This document shows positions 26,741-35,198 of a DNA stretch of 64,000 bases, piece by piece; positions within the stretch are counted from its first letter, which is position 1, and each line of letters opens with the position of its first letter. Source of the DNA: Blautia parvula (lineage in GTDB: Bacteria; Bacillota; Clostridia; Lachnospirales; Lachnospiraceae); contig NZ_CP084061.1 of the NCBI RefSeq assembly GCF_020215665.1, forward strand, positions 5,175,001 to 5,239,000, in the 5' to 3' direction. Under the pieces are notes generated by a model. It was not told the DNA's origin. It did no database searches and worked only from the letters and a program-made list of their open reading frames with translations. Made by a program: the position numbers and the translations under genes.

Positions 26741-27860
26741 TGATCAGAACCCATCCTTTCCGTCCTATGTGGACTTGATCTTCAAAGAAGTATTTGGTGT
26801 ATTCATCTGTTGAGAAATCGGCAAGTTCGGCGTTGTAGGCGGAGGCAAGACTGCGGATGTTGGAGTAGTAGGTTTCCCGGGCAGTACGGGGAAAACCGGT
26901 GTAGTCGTAGTAATAGCCGTTAACAGGGAGAATGACCAGAAGAGGTTCGATGTCCATGTCGCGGCATACATCCAGGAAGCAGCGGAGGTCGTCGTATTCG
27001 GGGGAGGAGCCGTAGCCGTGTATCGCTTTTTTGTTGAGGTCTTTCTTTTTGGCCAGGTGGGGTTTCAGCTTTTTGTAGTTTTTGTCGTCTATGTAGAATT
27101 GGTTCTCCTGGTGGCGGGAGCCGTCTTCCTCGGCCTTGGCCAGCCATTTGGTCCAGTTTATGGATATGTCAGTGGCCGGCGGCGCTTTCTTTTTTGCGGT
27201 GAGGTCAAAGAGAAGAGGGACGGTGATCTTTTCTTTCTCGTTCAGAAAGTGCTGCCAGGCGCCGGCTATGAGGGTGTCCTCTGTGGTTGCGGTTTTGGTG
27301 ACCCATACGCGCTCATATGTGCTTAAACGGTCTTTGGTTTTGGGGTCATCTTTCAGAAGCGTATGGGTGCGGTCTATGATGTATTGTTTTGTTTTCGGTG
27401 AGAGGTTTTCGTTCTGCAGCATGCCCAGATAGTTGTTCTCAGAGAAGCGGGAGGCAAAGGCCTGGGGCAGGATGCCGGGTTTTCTGAACCACTGGGGGGA
27501 TAGGAAAAGGACGGCCTTTTTCTGGCCCTCCCCTACGGCGCTTAAAGCAATGGCATGGCTCAGGGACTGGTAATAGCCGGCACCTATGAGCATGGGCTCA
27601 AAGTCACTGTCCGCGAACATAGAGGAAGGATGGTACGGGGTGTCCTGCCCGTGCATAAACTCGGAGGAGCCGAATACCAGAAGGCTGTCCGGGCCAAGAT
27701 TTTGTTTTATGGTTTCACGGGAACGTGTCTTTGTCTCGTTGGCCCAGGTGGAAAATGTCCGGGAGTCCGGAATCTTCCTGTCACGGACAGACAGGTGGAT
27801 GCCTGCCGCGGTGACAAGGAACAGCACAAAAGCCGTGAAAAATGCAGTCAGTCTCTTCAT
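26706..27860 (-). CDS. dltD: DltD, D-alanyl-lipoteichoic acid biosynthesis protein
   Basis: This is a 384-residue protein with an N-terminal membrane anchor (about residues 5-22) and an extracytoplasmic SGNH-hydrolase-like domain. GSSEFMHG (about residues 66-73) supplies the catalytic serine region and DQVHIGRKGW near the C-terminus supplies the Asp-His pair. DltD completes transfer of D-alanine to teichoic acid outside the membrane, working with DltB. It is the fourth gene of dltABCD, 25 bases after dltC. Length and motif order are normal for the family. Confidence 0.92.
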   Translation of the reverse strand: MKRLTAFFTAFVLFLVTAAGIHLSVRDRKIPDSRTFSTWANETKTRSRETIKQNLGPDSLLVFGSSEFMHGQDTPYHPSSMFADSDFEPMLIGAGYYQSLSHAIALSAVGEGQKKAVLFLSPQWFRKPGILPQAFASRFSENNYLGMLQNENLSPKTKQYIIDRTHTLLKDDPKTKDRLSTYERVWVTKTATTEDTLIAGAWQHFLNEKEKITVPLLFDLTAKKKAPPATDISINWTKWLAKAEEDGSRHQENQFYIDDKNYKKLKPHLAKKKDLNKKAIHGYGSSPEYDDLRCFLDVCRDMDIEPLLVILPVNGYYYDYTGFPRTARETYYSNIRSLASAYNAELADFSTDEYTKYFFEDQVHIGRKGWVLINESLYNFYKKP

Positions 27861-27885
27861 GTTTCTTACGCCTGCCTTTCTCTGG

Positions 27886-28116
27886 TCAGCATTTGGATTT
27901 TACAAGATTGAGGATTTTTTCCGGGGTATCCATTTCTTCCCTGGTGACCTCTGAGGGGGCTATGACGATGCTGCATTCCTCCTCAATGCCGGCCAGAAAT
28001 TCGGCAAATCCCAGGGAATCCAGAAGACCGGACTGGAAAAGCTCGGTTTTTAAGTCTTCTTTCACAATATCATCCTCACAGATCTCTGCTAATAAATCTA
28101 AAATTTTTTCTTCCAT
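27886..28116 (-). CDS. dltC: D-alanine carrier protein
   Basis: This is a 76-residue acyl-carrier-like protein. The LLDSLGF motif holds Ser34, the site for the 4'-phosphopantetheine arm on which DltA loads D-alanine. The remainder is acidic and helical as expected. It lies between dltB and dltD in a continuous minus-strand operon, with an AAGGAGAAA site before its ATG. Length is standard for DltC. Confidence 0.95.
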   Translation of the reverse strand: MEEKILDLLAEICEDDIVKEDLKTELFQSGLLDSLGFAEFLAGIEEECSIVIAPSEVTREEMDTPEKILNLVKSKC

Positions 28117-28155
28117 TTTGTTTTCTCCTTTTTCTTTTAAAATTGATTGGGGATA

Positions 28156-29328
28156 TCAGGCGGTTAAAAGCTCCAGGAATTTTCCGGAGAAGATAAAGAA
28201 GCCGAATATCACCAGGTTTATGGTAAGCAGCCAGGAGACTGCCTTGTATAGTTTCCGGTTTTTATATTTTTTGTAGAAGCCTGATTTTTTCTGGTAAACT
28301 TCTGTGGCCGACAGCAGAATGCCGTGGTAGAGTCCGTATAGTATGTAGGATGGCGTGACGCCGTGCCACAGTCCCATAACACCCATGTTGACAATAAATC
28401 CGGCACAGGCTCTGTTTAAACGGGTGGAGAACCATTTCTTCTTAGAGCATTTCATAATGAAACGGGTAAAGAGGAAATCGCGGAACCAGTGGGACAGGGT
28501 AATGTGCCAGCGATCCCAGAACTCTTTTATATCCAGGCTCCGAAATGGAGCGCGGAAGTTGTCCGGCAGCCTGACACCCAGAATATAGGCGGTTCCCACT
28601 GCCATGAGGGAATAGCCTGCAAAATCAAAGAACAGGTAGAAGCCGTACAGCCAGGCGTAGCCTGCGGCGAAATACCAGGGGGCGTCCCGGCGTCCCATGG
28701 ACTGCTCACATATAGTGAGAAGGGTGTAGAGCTGGGTGCCCAGCGCCAGCTTGTAGACCAGGCCCAGCAGTAGTTTAAAGATACCTTCTGCCAGCATATC
28801 CAGATATTCTGCCCTTGGCAGGATGCGCATCCAGTCATCGTGAAACCGGCGGCTTCTGTCAATGGGACCGGAGCTGATGGAGGGAAAGAAAAGAAGGAAT
28901 CCTGAAAATTCCAGGAGTGGGACCTCCAAAATGATTCCGTCGTAAATCTCTATGACCATCTGGATGCTGCGGAAACTCATATAGGAAATGCCGGTGAATC
29001 CGAATATGTTCATATGGAACAGCGGCGATAGTTTACATAATATAAGGGGCAGCAGCATGGCTGCCAGGAACAGGTAGTATTGTTTTTGATTCCTGCCGTT
29101 TTTGGCGCGGACAGCAGCGTAGCCGCGCACCACCAGATAGGACCATCCGTAAAAGAGAAGCAGATAGAGGAACTGTCCGGGGCTGTGGCCGAAGACCAGT
29201 ACTATGAAGACCAGGGATACGGCCAGGGTATAATGCCCCATCTTTTTTTCCATGATGCCCAGAATGACGGCAGGAATCAGGAATAAAAAGAGGCAGATAA
29301 AGAAGGAAAGCCCTTCATAAAAACTCAA
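28156..29328 (-). CDS. dltB: DltB, membrane-bound O-acyltransferase for D-alanine export
   Basis: This is a 390-residue polytopic membrane protein of the MBOAT family. It shows many hydrophobic segments and the family core, including the EFWDRWHITLSHWFRDF stretch and the later GLWHG with the active-site His. DltB passes D-alanine from DltC across the membrane. Its start overlaps the dltA stop by four bases (ATGA), so expression is coupled. Length is normal. Confidence 0.94.
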   Translation of the reverse strand: MSFYEGLSFFICLFLFLIPAVILGIMEKKMGHYTLAVSLVFIVLVFGHSPGQFLYLLLFYGWSYLVVRGYAAVRAKNGRNQKQYYLFLAAMLLPLILCKLSPLFHMNIFGFTGISYMSFRSIQMVIEIYDGIILEVPLLEFSGFLLFFPSISSGPIDRSRRFHDDWMRILPRAEYLDMLAEGIFKLLLGLVYKLALGTQLYTLLTICEQSMGRRDAPWYFAAGYAWLYGFYLFFDFAGYSLMAVGTAYILGVRLPDNFRAPFRSLDIKEFWDRWHITLSHWFRDFLFTRFIMKCSKKKWFSTRLNRACAGFIVNMGVMGLWHGVTPSYILYGLYHGILLSATEVYQKKSGFYKKYKNRKLYKAVSWLLTINLVIFGFFIFSGKFLELLTA

Positions 29329-30869
29329 AGAACTGCGCTCCCGAGGGCCTTTCTGTCAACCTTGCCATTTCCGGTCATGGGAAGCCTGTCCATGAAGATG
29401 AGTTTTTTCGGTATCATGTATTCCGGAAGGAAGGTGCGCAGACTCTCTTTCAGCATTTCCGCGTAAGTACGCTCCGGCGCCGTCATGCCGGGGCAGACCA
29501 GATAGGCACTGATGCTTTTGACACGCCCGTCTTTTATGTTGGGGAGTACGGCAGCTTTTTCTATCTGGGGGAGACGGAGAAGATTGTTTTCAATATCCTC
29601 CAGCTCGATTCTGTATCCGTGCAGCTTGATCTGCAGGTCTATGCGTCCGCAGTAATATAGCATGCCGTCTTTCAGATATCCTTTGTCCCCTGTGCGGTAT
29701 CCCTGTGCGGGGATTCCCTCTTCTGTGTATGTAAAAAAGTGCTTTTCTGTCTGCAGTGTGTTCTGATAATAGCCGGGGCTTACGGTATTGCCCAGTATGA
29801 TAATCTCCCCTTTTTCTCCCTCAGGAAGTACGCGCCCGTCGGGACCGCAGATCTGCAGTGTGGTGCCGGGTTTTGGCCTGCCTACAGGCAGAGGGGAAGT
29901 GCCGGCAGCCAGCTCTGGCGTTATTTCCACCTGGGTGACTGCCACGGTGGACTCTGTGGGACCGTAGGTGTTCATGACTTTTGCAGAGGGGAAACGCTCC
30001 AGAAGCCTGCGGGCTGTCCGGTTGGTAAGGGTTTCCCCGCAGAACAGAAACAGGCCAAGGTTTGGCAGAGCGGTCTGTGCAAAAGCCGGGTCTGACAGGC
30101 ATACATCGGCAAAGGATGGTGTGGAAACCATAATTGCGGCATCCGATCGTTTCAGGGATTCCAGCAGTTTCTGGTAATCCTTCTGCACATCCTTTGTCAG
30201 ACACCAGAGAGTTCCGCCCACCGCAAGGCATGTATACAGATCCATTACGGACAGATCAAAGGAAAAGGGGGCCTGATTCAGGAATACCTTTCCCTTTTTG
30301 GCATTGGTGGAGGTTCCCAGGGTGATGGACCAGTCCAGGAAATTGCTGAGATTCCTTTCCGTGATCGTGACGCCCTTTGGGGTTCCTGTGCTTCCGGAAG
30401 TAAATATGATATAAAAGATATCATCCCCGGAAACCGGTTCGGGTACGGTATCGCCCATGCTGTTATCCATGCGGGACAAATCTGTATGTACGATGACATC
30501 AATATCCTGCAGGGAAAGGATTCGTTTATCCCTGCAGTCCGCATGGAGAGGAGAGAGGGAGAGAAGAATCGGGGAATCCAGGGCATCCAGGATCATTTCC
30601 ACCCGGGAGTCCGGCACTGAGGTGTCAATGGGGCAGTAAGCCCTGCCTGATTTGACACAGGCCAGAAATGCCGCAGGCATCAGGGGATGTTTGTGGCCGT
30701 ATACAGCTATGGGGGCATAGTTCTGTCCGCATTGCTGCTCAATATGACGGGCCAGACGCTCAGAATATAACTCCAGCTCTTTGTAAGTAACAGACTGTCC
30801 GTCGCAGCAGATGGCTGTTCTTTCCGGGCAGATGGAGGCATATTCCCATATTTGGTTCAATATATTCAT
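29325..30869 (-). CDS. dltA: D-alanine--D-alanyl carrier protein ligase
   Basis: This is a 514-residue adenylation enzyme that activates D-alanine with ATP and loads it on DltC. Motifs in order are the P-loop-like FTSGSTGTPKGV, NTYGPTE, YRTGDKG and the C-terminal GNGKVDRKAL lysine. The ATG at 30869 is preferred over the in-frame GTG at 30878 because an AGGTG site lies six bases before it. It is first in the dlt operon. The upstream 120 bases are A/T-rich and probably hold the operon promoter, but no unambiguous -35/-10 pair is seen. Confidence 0.95.
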   Translation of the reverse strand: MNILNQIWEYASICPERTAICCDGQSVTYKELELYSERLARHIEQQCGQNYAPIAVYGHKHPLMPAAFLACVKSGRAYCPIDTSVPDSRVEMILDALDSPILLSLSPLHADCRDKRILSLQDIDVIVHTDLSRMDNSMGDTVPEPVSGDDIFYIIFTSGSTGTPKGVTITERNLSNFLDWSITLGTSTNAKKGKVFLNQAPFSFDLSVMDLYTCLAVGGTLWCLTKDVQKDYQKLLESLKRSDAAIMVSTPSFADVCLSDPAFAQTALPNLGLFLFCGETLTNRTARRLLERFPSAKVMNTYGPTESTVAVTQVEITPELAAGTSPLPVGRPKPGTTLQICGPDGRVLPEGEKGEIIILGNTVSPGYYQNTLQTEKHFFTYTEEGIPAQGYRTGDKGYLKDGMLYYCGRIDLQIKLHGYRIELEDIENNLLRLPQIEKAAVLPNIKDGRVKSISAYLVCPGMTAPERTYAEMLKESLRTFLPEYMIPKKLIFMDRLPMTGNGKVDRKALGSAVL

Positions 30870-30992
30870 AAAATTCACCTCAATTTCGACGTTTTTCTTA
30901 CCTTCTTAATTACACCATAGAATTTAAAAGAATTAGCAGGCTCAATTTTAAAGAAATTCTAAAGAAAACCTTTCGATTCATTAAGAATAATT

Positions 30993-31129
30993 CGTAACTA
31001 TTCAGCCAGCTGAATCGTTACGGGTATTCGCCTATTAAAAATCGCTTCGCGATGGGGCGAATACCTGCCGCCACTACTCTTTTGCACGGTCAGCGCAGTA
31101 AATGCGCAGACCTGACTGAACAGTTACAA
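30993..31129. repeat. MITE-like structured repeat, copy 1
   Basis: The element of about 137 bp is bounded by inverted termini (GTAACTATTCAG and CTGAACAGTTAC, one mismatch). Inside are nested palindromes (GGTATTCGCC with GGCGAATACC) and the block GCGCAGTAAATGCGCAG. That block and the general order of motifs recur, inverted, at 38880-39050. It fills most of the dltA-fructokinase gap. Confidence 0.65.
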
Positions 31130-31239
31130 TAATTCTACATACAATGTATTTTTTATGAATAATTGTGCCGCGGTACTTGCGTAAAGCAGGCAAAACGAAT
31201 ATAATTCACAGTAGAATAAAACGGACAAGGAGAACATAT

Positions 31240-32208
31240 ATGAACAAGAATTTTGACGTTATCGCGCTTGGTGAGCTTTTGATCGACTTTACGGAAAACG
31301 GAGTGAGCGGACAGGGCAACCCCATTTTTGAGGCAAATCCCGGCGGAGCGCCGTGTAATGTGCTGGCTATGCTCAATAATCTTGGAAAAAAGACATCTTT
31401 TCTGGGAGTTGTGGGCAAAGACCAGTTCGGTACATCCCTGAGAAATACGCTGAACAGCCTGGGAATCGATACCAGTCATTTGTATGAGGATCAGGAAGTC
31501 CACACAACACTGGCGTTTGTCCATACTTTTGAGGATGGGGACAGGGACTTTGCGTTTTACAGAAATCCCGGTGCGGACATGATGCTGAGCGTTGACCAGA
31601 TAGACGAAGAATACATAAAATCAGCCAGAGCCTTTCATTTCGGCACCCTGTCCATGACCCATGAGGGTGTGCGCCGGGCGACTGCAAAGGCTATTGATAT
31701 TGCTAGAGAAGCGGGACTTCTCATCTCTTTTGACCCGAACCTGCGCCCTCCGCTGTGGAGCAGCATGGAGCTTGCAAAAGAACAGATCGCATACGGTCTT
31801 TCAAAATGTGACCTCCTGAAGATTTCCGAGGAAGAGCTGGAATTCATGACCGGGACGAAAGATGTGAAGGAAGGCGCCCATATGCTGCTGTCCCGGTATC
31901 CGAATCTGAAGCTGATGAACGTGACCATGGGAAAAGAGGGAAGCACAGCGTTCCATGAGGGCAGGGAAGTATTCCACGCACCGTTCCTGCAGGAGAATAC
32001 TATTGAGACAACAGGAGCAGGCGATACCTTCGGTGCATGCGCACTGAATTATGTGCTGGAGCACGGAATTGAGGGGCTTACAGAGGACCAGCTCTATGAA
32101 ATGCTGGAATTCTCCAACGGAGCTTCCTCTCTTATCACTACAAAGAAAGGGGCACTCCGTGTTATGCCCAAAAAAGAAGAAGTATTAACGTTTATCGCCG
32201 GAAAATAG
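31240..32208 (+). CDS. PfkB-family fructokinase
   Basis: This is a 322-residue ribokinase/PfkB-type sugar kinase, most like fructokinases (ScrK). It has the N-terminal GELLIDF strand, a GGAPCNVLAMLNNLG sugar-binding region and the C-terminal anion-hole/catalytic motif TTGAGDTFGA with the catalytic Asp. ATG 31240 follows AAGGAGAAC; the longer frame back to 31165 has no ribosome site. It would phosphorylate fructose (or a related hexose) in the cytoplasm. It appears monocistronic, between a MITE-like repeat and a riboswitch. Confidence 0.9.
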   Translation: MNKNFDVIALGELLIDFTENGVSGQGNPIFEANPGGAPCNVLAMLNNLGKKTSFLGVVGKDQFGTSLRNTLNSLGIDTSHLYEDQEVHTTLAFVHTFEDGDRDFAFYRNPGADMMLSVDQIDEEYIKSARAFHFGTLSMTHEGVRRATAKAIDIAREAGLLISFDPNLRPPLWSSMELAKEQIAYGLSKCDLLKISEEELEFMTGTKDVKEGAHMLLSRYPNLKLMNVTMGKEGSTAFHEGREVFHAPFLQENTIETTGAGDTFGACALNYVLEHGIEGLTEDQLYEMLEFSNGASSLITTKKGALRVMPKKEEVLTFIAGK

Positions 32209-32304
32209 AGTAAAATTGTCGAAATGTTGTTGTGAATTTTTAATATAATACAGCATTGACAGTAATCGGAAATTGTGATAAATTATAGACATAACAAAAT
32301 AATA

Positions 32305-32380
32305 GTTTTGATTTCTGACGGATTACAATGTGGAGCACCACAGTGAAATCAAAATGTAAGTGAGAGCCGACCGTCTGGGC
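32305..32380 (+). ncRNA. ZTP riboswitch (pfl motif)
   Basis: A GTGGAGCACCAC hairpin is followed by AGCCGACCGTCTGGGCAA, matching the conserved 3' half of the pfl/ZTP aptamer. Its position before formate-tetrahydrofolate ligase is the classical setting. The 5' boundary is approximate. Confidence 0.85.
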
Positions 32381-32423
32381 AACGTTTGTAATTGTGTAAT
32401 TGACAAATGTTGCCCTTTTTTTT
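32377..32423 (+). terminator. Riboswitch-controlled terminator before fhs
   Basis: GGGCAACGTTTGT (32377-32389) pairs with ACAAATGTTGCCC (32403-32415) and is followed by eight T. The stem consumes the last aptamer bases, so ligand binding should prevent it forming. Confidence 0.88.
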
Positions 32424-32499
32424 CAAAAGCATTCATATGCAGACAGCGGCGGAATCATGCAGAAAACAAGACTATTGCCATGAAAAGGAGGGTATTAAC

Positions 32500-34186
32500 A
32501 TGGGATTCAAAACAGACATCGAAATCGCACAGGAGTGCACAATGGAGCCAATTACCAAGATTGCAGAAAAAGCAGGTATTGATGATAAATATCTGGAGCA
32601 GTACGGTAAGTACAAAGCTAAAATTGACTACAATCTGTTAAAAGAATCTGATAAACCGAACGGAAAACTGGTTCTGGTTACAGCTATCAACCCGACACCT
32701 GCCGGAGAAGGAAAGACAACCACAACCGTAGGTCTGGCTGATGGCCTTCAGAAATTAGGTAAAAATGTAATGGTAGCGCTCCGTGAGCCATCCCTGGGAC
32801 CGGTATTCGGTGTAAAGGGCGGTGCTGCAGGCGGCGGTTATGCACAGGTAGTTCCAATGGAAGATATCAACCTGCATTTTACAGGTGACTTCCACGCAAT
32901 CGGTGCGGCAAACAATCTGCTGGCAGCAATGCTGGATAATCATATTTATCAGGGCAACGACCTGAACATTGACCCAAGAAAGATTACCTGGAGAAGATGT
33001 GTTGACATGAATGACCGCCAGCTTCGTTTCGTAGTTGATGGTCTGGGCGGAAAGACAAACGGCTGTCCGAGAGAAGACGGCATACGATATCACAGTTGCT
33101 TCCGAGATCATGGCTGTTCTGTGTCTGGCAAAAGACATTACAGACCTGAAGGAAAGACTGGGAAGAATCATCGTTGGTTATACATATGGTAAGGTTTCCG
33201 AGCAGAAACCTGTTACAGCTCATGACTTACATGCAGAAGGTGCTATGTGCGCACTGCTGAAAGACGCTCTGAAACCGAACCTGGTTCAGACTCTGGAGCA
33301 TGTACCAGCAATCGTTCACGGCGGACCATTCGCTAATATCGCTCACGGATGTAACTCTGTGATCGCTACCAAGATGGCACTGAAATTAGGCGATTATGCT
33401 ATCACAGAAGCAGGATTCGGTGCTGACTTAGGCGCAGAGAAATTCCTGGATATCAAATGCCGTATGGCTGGCCTGACACCGAGCGCAGTTGTTATCGTAG
33501 CTACTGTACGTGCCCTGAAATACAACGGCGGCGTGCCGAAAGCAGAACTGAACAACGAGAACCTGGAAGCACTGGAAAAAGGTCTCCCGAACTTACTGAA
33601 ACATGTAAGCAATATCACAAACGTTTACAAACTGCCGTGTGTTGTTGCGATCAACGCATTCCCCACAGATACCAAGGCAGAGCTTGACCTGGTAGAAGCA
33701 AAATGTAAAGAACTGGGCGTTAATGTTGCACTTTCCGAAGTTTGGGCAAAAGGCGGCGAAGGCGGCGTTGCACTGGCTAAAGAAGTGGTACGTCTTGTGG
33801 AAGAACCGAATGACTTTACTTTCTCCTATGAACTGGAAGGAAGCATTGAGGACAAGTTAAACCAGATCGTTCAGAAGATCTACGGCGGCAAGAAAGCTGT
33901 TCTGACTGCAAATGCGCAGAAACAGGCTGCTCAGTTAGAAGCTCTTGGATATGGAAACTGCCCGATCTGTGTGGCTAAGACACAGTACAGCCTGACAGAT
34001 GACCAGACAAAACTGGGCGCACCGAAAGACTTTGAAGTAACAGTTCGTAACCTGAAGATTTCCGCAGGTGCCGGCTTCATTGTTGCTCTTACCGGAGAGA
34101 TCATGACCATGCCCGGTCTGCCGAAAGTTCCGGCTGCAGAGAGAATCGATGTTGACGAGACAGGAAAGATTTCCGGTCTGTTCTAA
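32500..34186 (+). pseudogene. fhs: Formate--tetrahydrofolate ligase with an internal frameshift
   Basis: Together two frames encode an almost complete formyl-tetrahydrofolate synthetase (about 560 residues), which makes 10-formyl-THF from formate, THF and ATP. The first part (from ATG 32500, AAGGAGGG site) has [16 protein letters not shown], the nucleotide-binding loop. It loses frame at about 33082, where one extra base follows the GGC codon of the PREDG motif; the downstream frame then continues with [24 protein letters not shown] and the rest. Removing one base restores the reading frame. Because both halves are otherwise intact and the enzyme is central in acetogens, a sequencing or assembly error is as likely as a true mutation. 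The ZTP riboswitch upstream fits one-carbon metabolism. Confidence 0.88.
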
Positions 34187-34219
34187 GCAAAATTCATATT
34201 GAAAACTAAATATAGGACA

Positions 34220-34251
34220 ATTCAGGTACGGTTAAGCCGTACCTGAATTTT
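34220..34251 (+). terminator. Terminator after fhs
   Basis: A perfect 12-bp stem (34220-34231 with 34237-34248) has a 5-nt loop and ends in T residues. Confidence 0.85.
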
Positions 34252-34288
34252 GTATACATAATTTAGCTAAAGAAGCGGGGGAAAATGT

Positions 34289-35068
34289 ATGTATTTTGAT
34301 GAATTCAATGCAGTCTGCAACGCGGCAAAAGGAAAGATAAACTTCATGGAGAACAATACCTTCGGATATATGGTATCTTCCATCACCGCAGGGCTTTTCA
34401 TTGCCTTTGGAAGTTTTGTGACATTTACGCTGGGAACACCTCTGAATGCAGCAGGGTCACCAATGCTGAAAGCAGTGCAGGCTTTTGCATTTGCCGCAGC
34501 TTTGAGCCTTGTTATCATGGCGGGTGCCGAGCTGTTTACAGGCAACAATATGGTTCTCGGAAGTGCATCTTTCAATGGATGTATTCCCTGGGGCAAGACG
34601 GTCAAAGCATGGATATTGTGTTATGTGGGGAATATTCTCGGCTCTTTGCTGGGTGTAGCAGGATTCCAGCTCACCGGAGTGCCGAAAGGTGATATAGGTG
34701 CTTATTTCGCACAGGTAGCAGCTGCAAAGATGTCACTGACACCGGTACAGCTTCTGGTAAGGGGTATTTTCTGTAATATCCTGGTTTGTCTGGCTGTATG
34801 GTGTGCATTAAAGATGAAATCTGAATCAGGAAAGCTGATCATGGTATTCTGGTGTATCTTCGTATTTATGATCTGCGGATTTGAGCACAGCGTTGCCAAT
34901 ATGAGTATTCTGGCAGTTGGGCTTTTGAACGCAGGTGATGCGGCAGTCAGCATAGGAGGTTATTTCTACAACCTGTTATTCGTGACGATCGGAAATATGA
35001 TAGGCGGTGTGTTCTTTGTGGCAGGCCCGTATCATGTTATGACCAAGACGAAATCACTTCAGGGTTAA
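34289..35068 (+). CDS. Formate/nitrite transporter family channel
   Basis: This is a 259-residue membrane protein of the FNT family (FocA/NirC), which forms pentameric anion channels. About six hydrophobic segments are visible, with the broken-helix signatures FGSFVTFTLG-like near residue 33 and GAELFTGNN (about residues 85-93), and the later FEHSVANM that contributes the pore His. The start is ATG 34289 after GCGGGGG; an out-of-frame ATG four bases earlier stops at once. Lying directly after fhs, it most likely moves formate. It is closed by a strong terminator. Confidence 0.92.
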   Translation: MYFDEFNAVCNAAKGKINFMENNTFGYMVSSITAGLFIAFGSFVTFTLGTPLNAAGSPMLKAVQAFAFAAALSLVIMAGAELFTGNNMVLGSASFNGCIPWGKTVKAWILCYVGNILGSLLGVAGFQLTGVPKGDIGAYFAQVAAAKMSLTPVQLLVRGIFCNILVCLAVWCALKMKSESGKLIMVFWCIFVFMICGFEHSVANMSILAVGLLNAGDAAVSIGGYFYNLLFVTIGNMIGGVFFVAGPYHVMTKTKSLQG

Positions 35069-35111
35069 ATGTGATTCGGTCAGCGTAAGCCTGTTTGACC
35101 AAATATATGAC

Positions 35112-35159
35112 AGCAGCCGAAATCTGTTTTATAAAAGACAGATTTCGGCTGCTTTTTTT
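35112..35159 (+). terminator. Terminator after the formate channel gene
   Basis: A 16-bp perfect stem (35112-35127 with 35138-35153) with a 10-nt loop is followed by a run of T. Confidence 0.9.
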
Positions 35160-35198
35160 GCATATAATGGAGAGATACAGCAAAAATCAGGAGTTGCC

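Noticed and set aside
32220-32380. Tetrahydrofolate riboswitch before fhs
   Set aside because: The conserved bases fit the ZTP (pfl) aptamer, CCG-N-CUGGGCA type, rather than the folate aptamers.
33035-34186. Separate shorter gene for the second half of formate-tetrahydrofolate ligase
   Set aside because: There is no ribosome site at 33035, and the residues before the frame junction are unlike the family; one frameshifted gene explains both frames.
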